7,199 bases of DNA from Desulfobacteraceae bacterium. Lineage in GTDB: Bacteria > Desulfobacterota > Desulfobacteria > Desulfobacterales > Desulfosalsimonadaceae. Position numbers and translations under genes: made by a program. The notes under the pieces are model-generated. The model was not told the DNA's origin. It saw only the letters and a list, made by a program, of their open reading frames with translations, and made no database searches. Every line of letters begins with the position of its first letter. The first letter of the stretch is position 1. Where the stretch lies: NCBI GenBank assembly GCA_021162325.1, contig JAGGYV010000335.1, positions 1 through 7,199 of the forward strand, written 5' to 3'. Below, piece by piece: positions 6,096-7,199 of the stretch.

Positions 6096-6140
6096 AGGGT
6101 GTATCTCAGTATATGGGTTGCTTGAAATTTTTGAGTGCAT

Positions 6141-6316
6141 AATTTTGACAAACTCGTAAAAAATCGGATTCCGATGGCAAAGAAAAAAGTTCCACCAAAT
6201 CATAAAATTGGCGTGGCGCGCAAATCCTGAGTGATGATTCGTACTTAGCGTACCATGAAGAAACGAAGAATGTAGCGCAACAAAGAATCCGGATTTTTTA
6301 CGAAGCCATCAATTTT
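6141..6316. repeat. Approximately 176-bp inverted-repeat (MITE-like) element
   Basis: The left end, containing TCGTAAAAAATC (6154-6165), is matched by the exact reverse complement GATTTTTTACGA (6292-6303). Pairing extends inward through GGATTC/GAATCC and, imperfectly, outward through TTGA...TCAA. The interior forms a weaker second hairpin: GCGCGCAAATCCTGAG faces a diverged complementary arm ending in TAGCGCAAC, with GTAC-TTAGC-GTAC (6241-6253) at the tip. There is no coding capacity. The architecture is that of a non-autonomous palindromic element. Confidence 0.6.
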
Positions 6317-6333
6317 ATTTCAGATTTTCGTAG

Positions 6334-6360
6334 GCTGGGTAGAGCGTAGCGAAACCCAGC
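6334..6360. repeat. GCTGGGT hairpin repeat downstream of tetR
   Basis: GCTGGGT (6334-6340) and ACCCAGC (6354-6360) form a 7-bp stem around a 13-nt loop containing GAGCGTAGCGA. It resembles the common intergenic repeat GTAGGCTGGG...GAAACCCAGC. It lies 13 bp beyond the tetR stop codon and may mark that transcript's end, although no T-run follows on the minus strand. Confidence 0.6.
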
Positions 6361-6373
6361 ATGTCAGAACGGA

Positions 6374-7006
6374 CTATGATGATATTTGCAGCGAATCAAT
6401 AAACTCATCAATGATTTTTTCGTAAATCTGCTCAGCGGTTTCTGCGACATATCCCATCACCTGGCTGTTGTTTAAGGTGATCATTCCGTGCAGCAGGCTC
6501 CAGATCTGGACCAGCCGCCGGGTGAGTATTTCATCTCCTGCGTCGGGTCCCATGACATTTTTTGCAGTTTCCAGCGCAAGGGCGGCAATCTCCATTGAAA
6601 TTTTATATTCGATTTCCGATATTTTTTCCAGGGGTGTGCCGATATAGTCATTGTACTTAGGGGTGGGGCGGGTAAACATGATGTCATAATAGCGGGGTTT
6701 GTTGATGCCGAACGTCATATAGGTATCGATCATGGCCCTTAATCGATCGGTTTTATCCGCATGAAGATCGCAGGCTGCTTTAAGGTCGGCATACAGCATC
6801 TCAAACCCGCGAATAACGATATGGATATAAATTTCATCCTTGTTTGAAAAATAATTATACAAATTGGGCGCTGTCATGTTGGTTTTTTTGGCAAGGTTGC
6901 GCATCGTCAGCCCGTCCAGCCCTTTAAGCACGATAATATCCAAAGCGCTTTCCAGAATTTTTTCCCGGATTTGTTTGATTTCTTTTTTCCCGCGGGCAAC
7001 TTTCAT
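6374..7006 (-). CDS. TetR/AcrR family transcriptional regulator
   Basis: This 210-residue protein has an N-terminal TetR DNA-binding domain. IREKILESALDIIVLKGLDG (13-32) forms the first helices, and LTMRNLAKKTNMTAPNLYNY (33-52) followed by FSNKDEIY is the classic helix-turn-helix with its capping helix. The C-terminal ligand-sensing domain looks like the WHG type (TetR_C_33): a PRYYDIMF segment (104-111) and W169, H173 and G174 in WSLLHG. It would act as a homodimer on a palindromic operator and release DNA on binding a small ligand, which cannot be predicted. The ATG at 7004-7006 is the first possible start, since an in-frame TAA stands 18 nt upstream with no other start codon between. Its ribosome site, AAGGA, is unusually distant (12 nt), which may lower expression. 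A good promoter lies at 7055-7082. The nearby palindrome at 5840-5862 is its best candidate target, and autoregulation is plausible. Confidence 0.9.
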   Translation of the reverse strand: MKVARGKKEIKQIREKILESALDIIVLKGLDGLTMRNLAKKTNMTAPNLYNYFSNKDEIYIHIVIRGFEMLYADLKAACDLHADKTDRLRAMIDTYMTFGINKPRYYDIMFTRPTPKYNDYIGTPLEKISEIEYKISMEIAALALETAKNVMGPDAGDEILTRRLVQIWSLLHGMITLNNSQVMGYVAETAEQIYEKIIDEFIDSLQISS

Positions 7007-7054
7007 CTGAAGAGTGAGTCCTTATGGTGTAAAACGTCTGTGTTATGTGATATT

Positions 7055-7082
7055 ATTGTAACTTCTCAATAACCTCTGGCAA
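7055..7082 (-). promoter_or_regulatory. Sigma70-type promoter of the tetR gene
   Basis: On the minus strand, TTGCCA (7077-7082, 5 of 6 matches to -35) and TACAAT (7055-7060, 5 of 6 matches to -10) are separated by 16 bp. Transcription would start near 7048, giving a leader of about 40 nt that contains the AAGGA ribosome site. This is the best promoter match in the window. Confidence 0.55.
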
Positions 7083-7103
7083 TGTAAAACATAAGCCAAG
7101 TTC

Positions 7104-7146
7104 TGGTTAAATTATTTGCAAAGATGTTTACGAAAATTTTTAACCA
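7104..7146. promoter_or_regulatory. Inverted repeat upstream of the tetR promoter
   Basis: TGGTTAAA (7104-7111) and TTTAACCA (7139-7146) are exact inverted copies 27 bp apart. They lie upstream of the tetR -35 and could serve a divergent gene beyond the right edge or a regulator. The left copy continues as GTTAAATT, an 8-mer also present in the palindrome at 5840-5862. The sequence is AT-rich and the match is short. Confidence 0.3.
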
Positions 7147-7199
7147 AAGGATACACCCATATCGATTTTATGGGAAGCCGGGGGGTATCAGAGATACCA

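Noticed and set aside
5928..6125. A 65-codon plus-strand open frame that reads through the repeats
   Set aside because: Its peptide (LVGAGSIPARNGM and WIPAFAGI) is the translation of known palindromic intergenic repeats and recurs as a spurious gene in many genomes.
7184..7198. Small hairpin GGTATC-AGA-GATACC at the right edge
   Set aside because: A 6-bp stem without a T-tract or conserved context is expected by chance at this length scale.
7170..7199. Possible start of a plus-strand gene at ATG 7170 running off the right edge
   Set aside because: Only ten codons are visible and the nearest ribosome-like AAAGGA is about 18 nt away, too far to support the start.

Overview
The window looks like chromosomal DNA of an anaerobic, probably sulfate-reducing, deltaproteobacterium of the Desulfobacterota/Desulfobacterales type. 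This is an inference with moderate confidence. It rests on a DUF3786 protein fused to a corrinoid-protein-like iron-sulfur domain, on several palindromic intergenic repeats of the sort common in that group, and on a UPF0175/DUF3368 gene pair. I recognised no phage, plasmid, CRISPR, tRNA or rRNA sequence.

Layout: (1) 2-469, plus strand, the 3' part of a YchJ-like SEC-C protein, cut by the left window edge. (2) 486-1310, minus strand, the DUF3786 Fe-S protein, convergent with it and only 16 bp away. (3) 1311-1842, an AT-rich spacer with a degenerate palindromic repeat and a likely promoter. (4) 1843-2564, plus strand, a two-gene toxin-antitoxin-like module: a UPF0175 antitoxin overlapping by 4 nt with a DUF3368 PIN-like protein. 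(5) 2710-4293, minus strand, a xylulokinase-like FGGY sugar kinase with a LacI-type palindrome just upstream. (6) 4372-4514, a compact inverted-repeat element with perfect 12-bp ends. (7) 4575-5804, minus strand, a saccharopine-dehydrogenase-family NAD(P) oxidoreductase, with a perfect 23-bp palindrome at its likely promoter. (8) 5962-6360, a cluster of four different palindromic repeats. (9) 6374-7006, minus strand, a TetR/AcrR regulator with a good sigma70-like promoter at 7055-7082. The final 117 bp hold no gene I can support.

The TetR regulator, the oxidoreductase and the sugar kinase all point left, in that order, but the gaps (569 and 281 bp) are filled with repeats, so they are probably separate units or a loosely coupled one. 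A TetR-type palindrome over the oxidoreductase promoter and a related half-site upstream of tetR make a local regulatory link possible but unproven. The toxin-antitoxin-like pair, visibly AT-richer than its neighbours and close to repeats, looks like an acquired insertion. I see no convincing wholly new system. The most interesting points are the possible regulatory palindromes, the inverted-repeat elements and the unusual pairing of a sugar kinase with a saccharopine-dehydrogenase-like enzyme.
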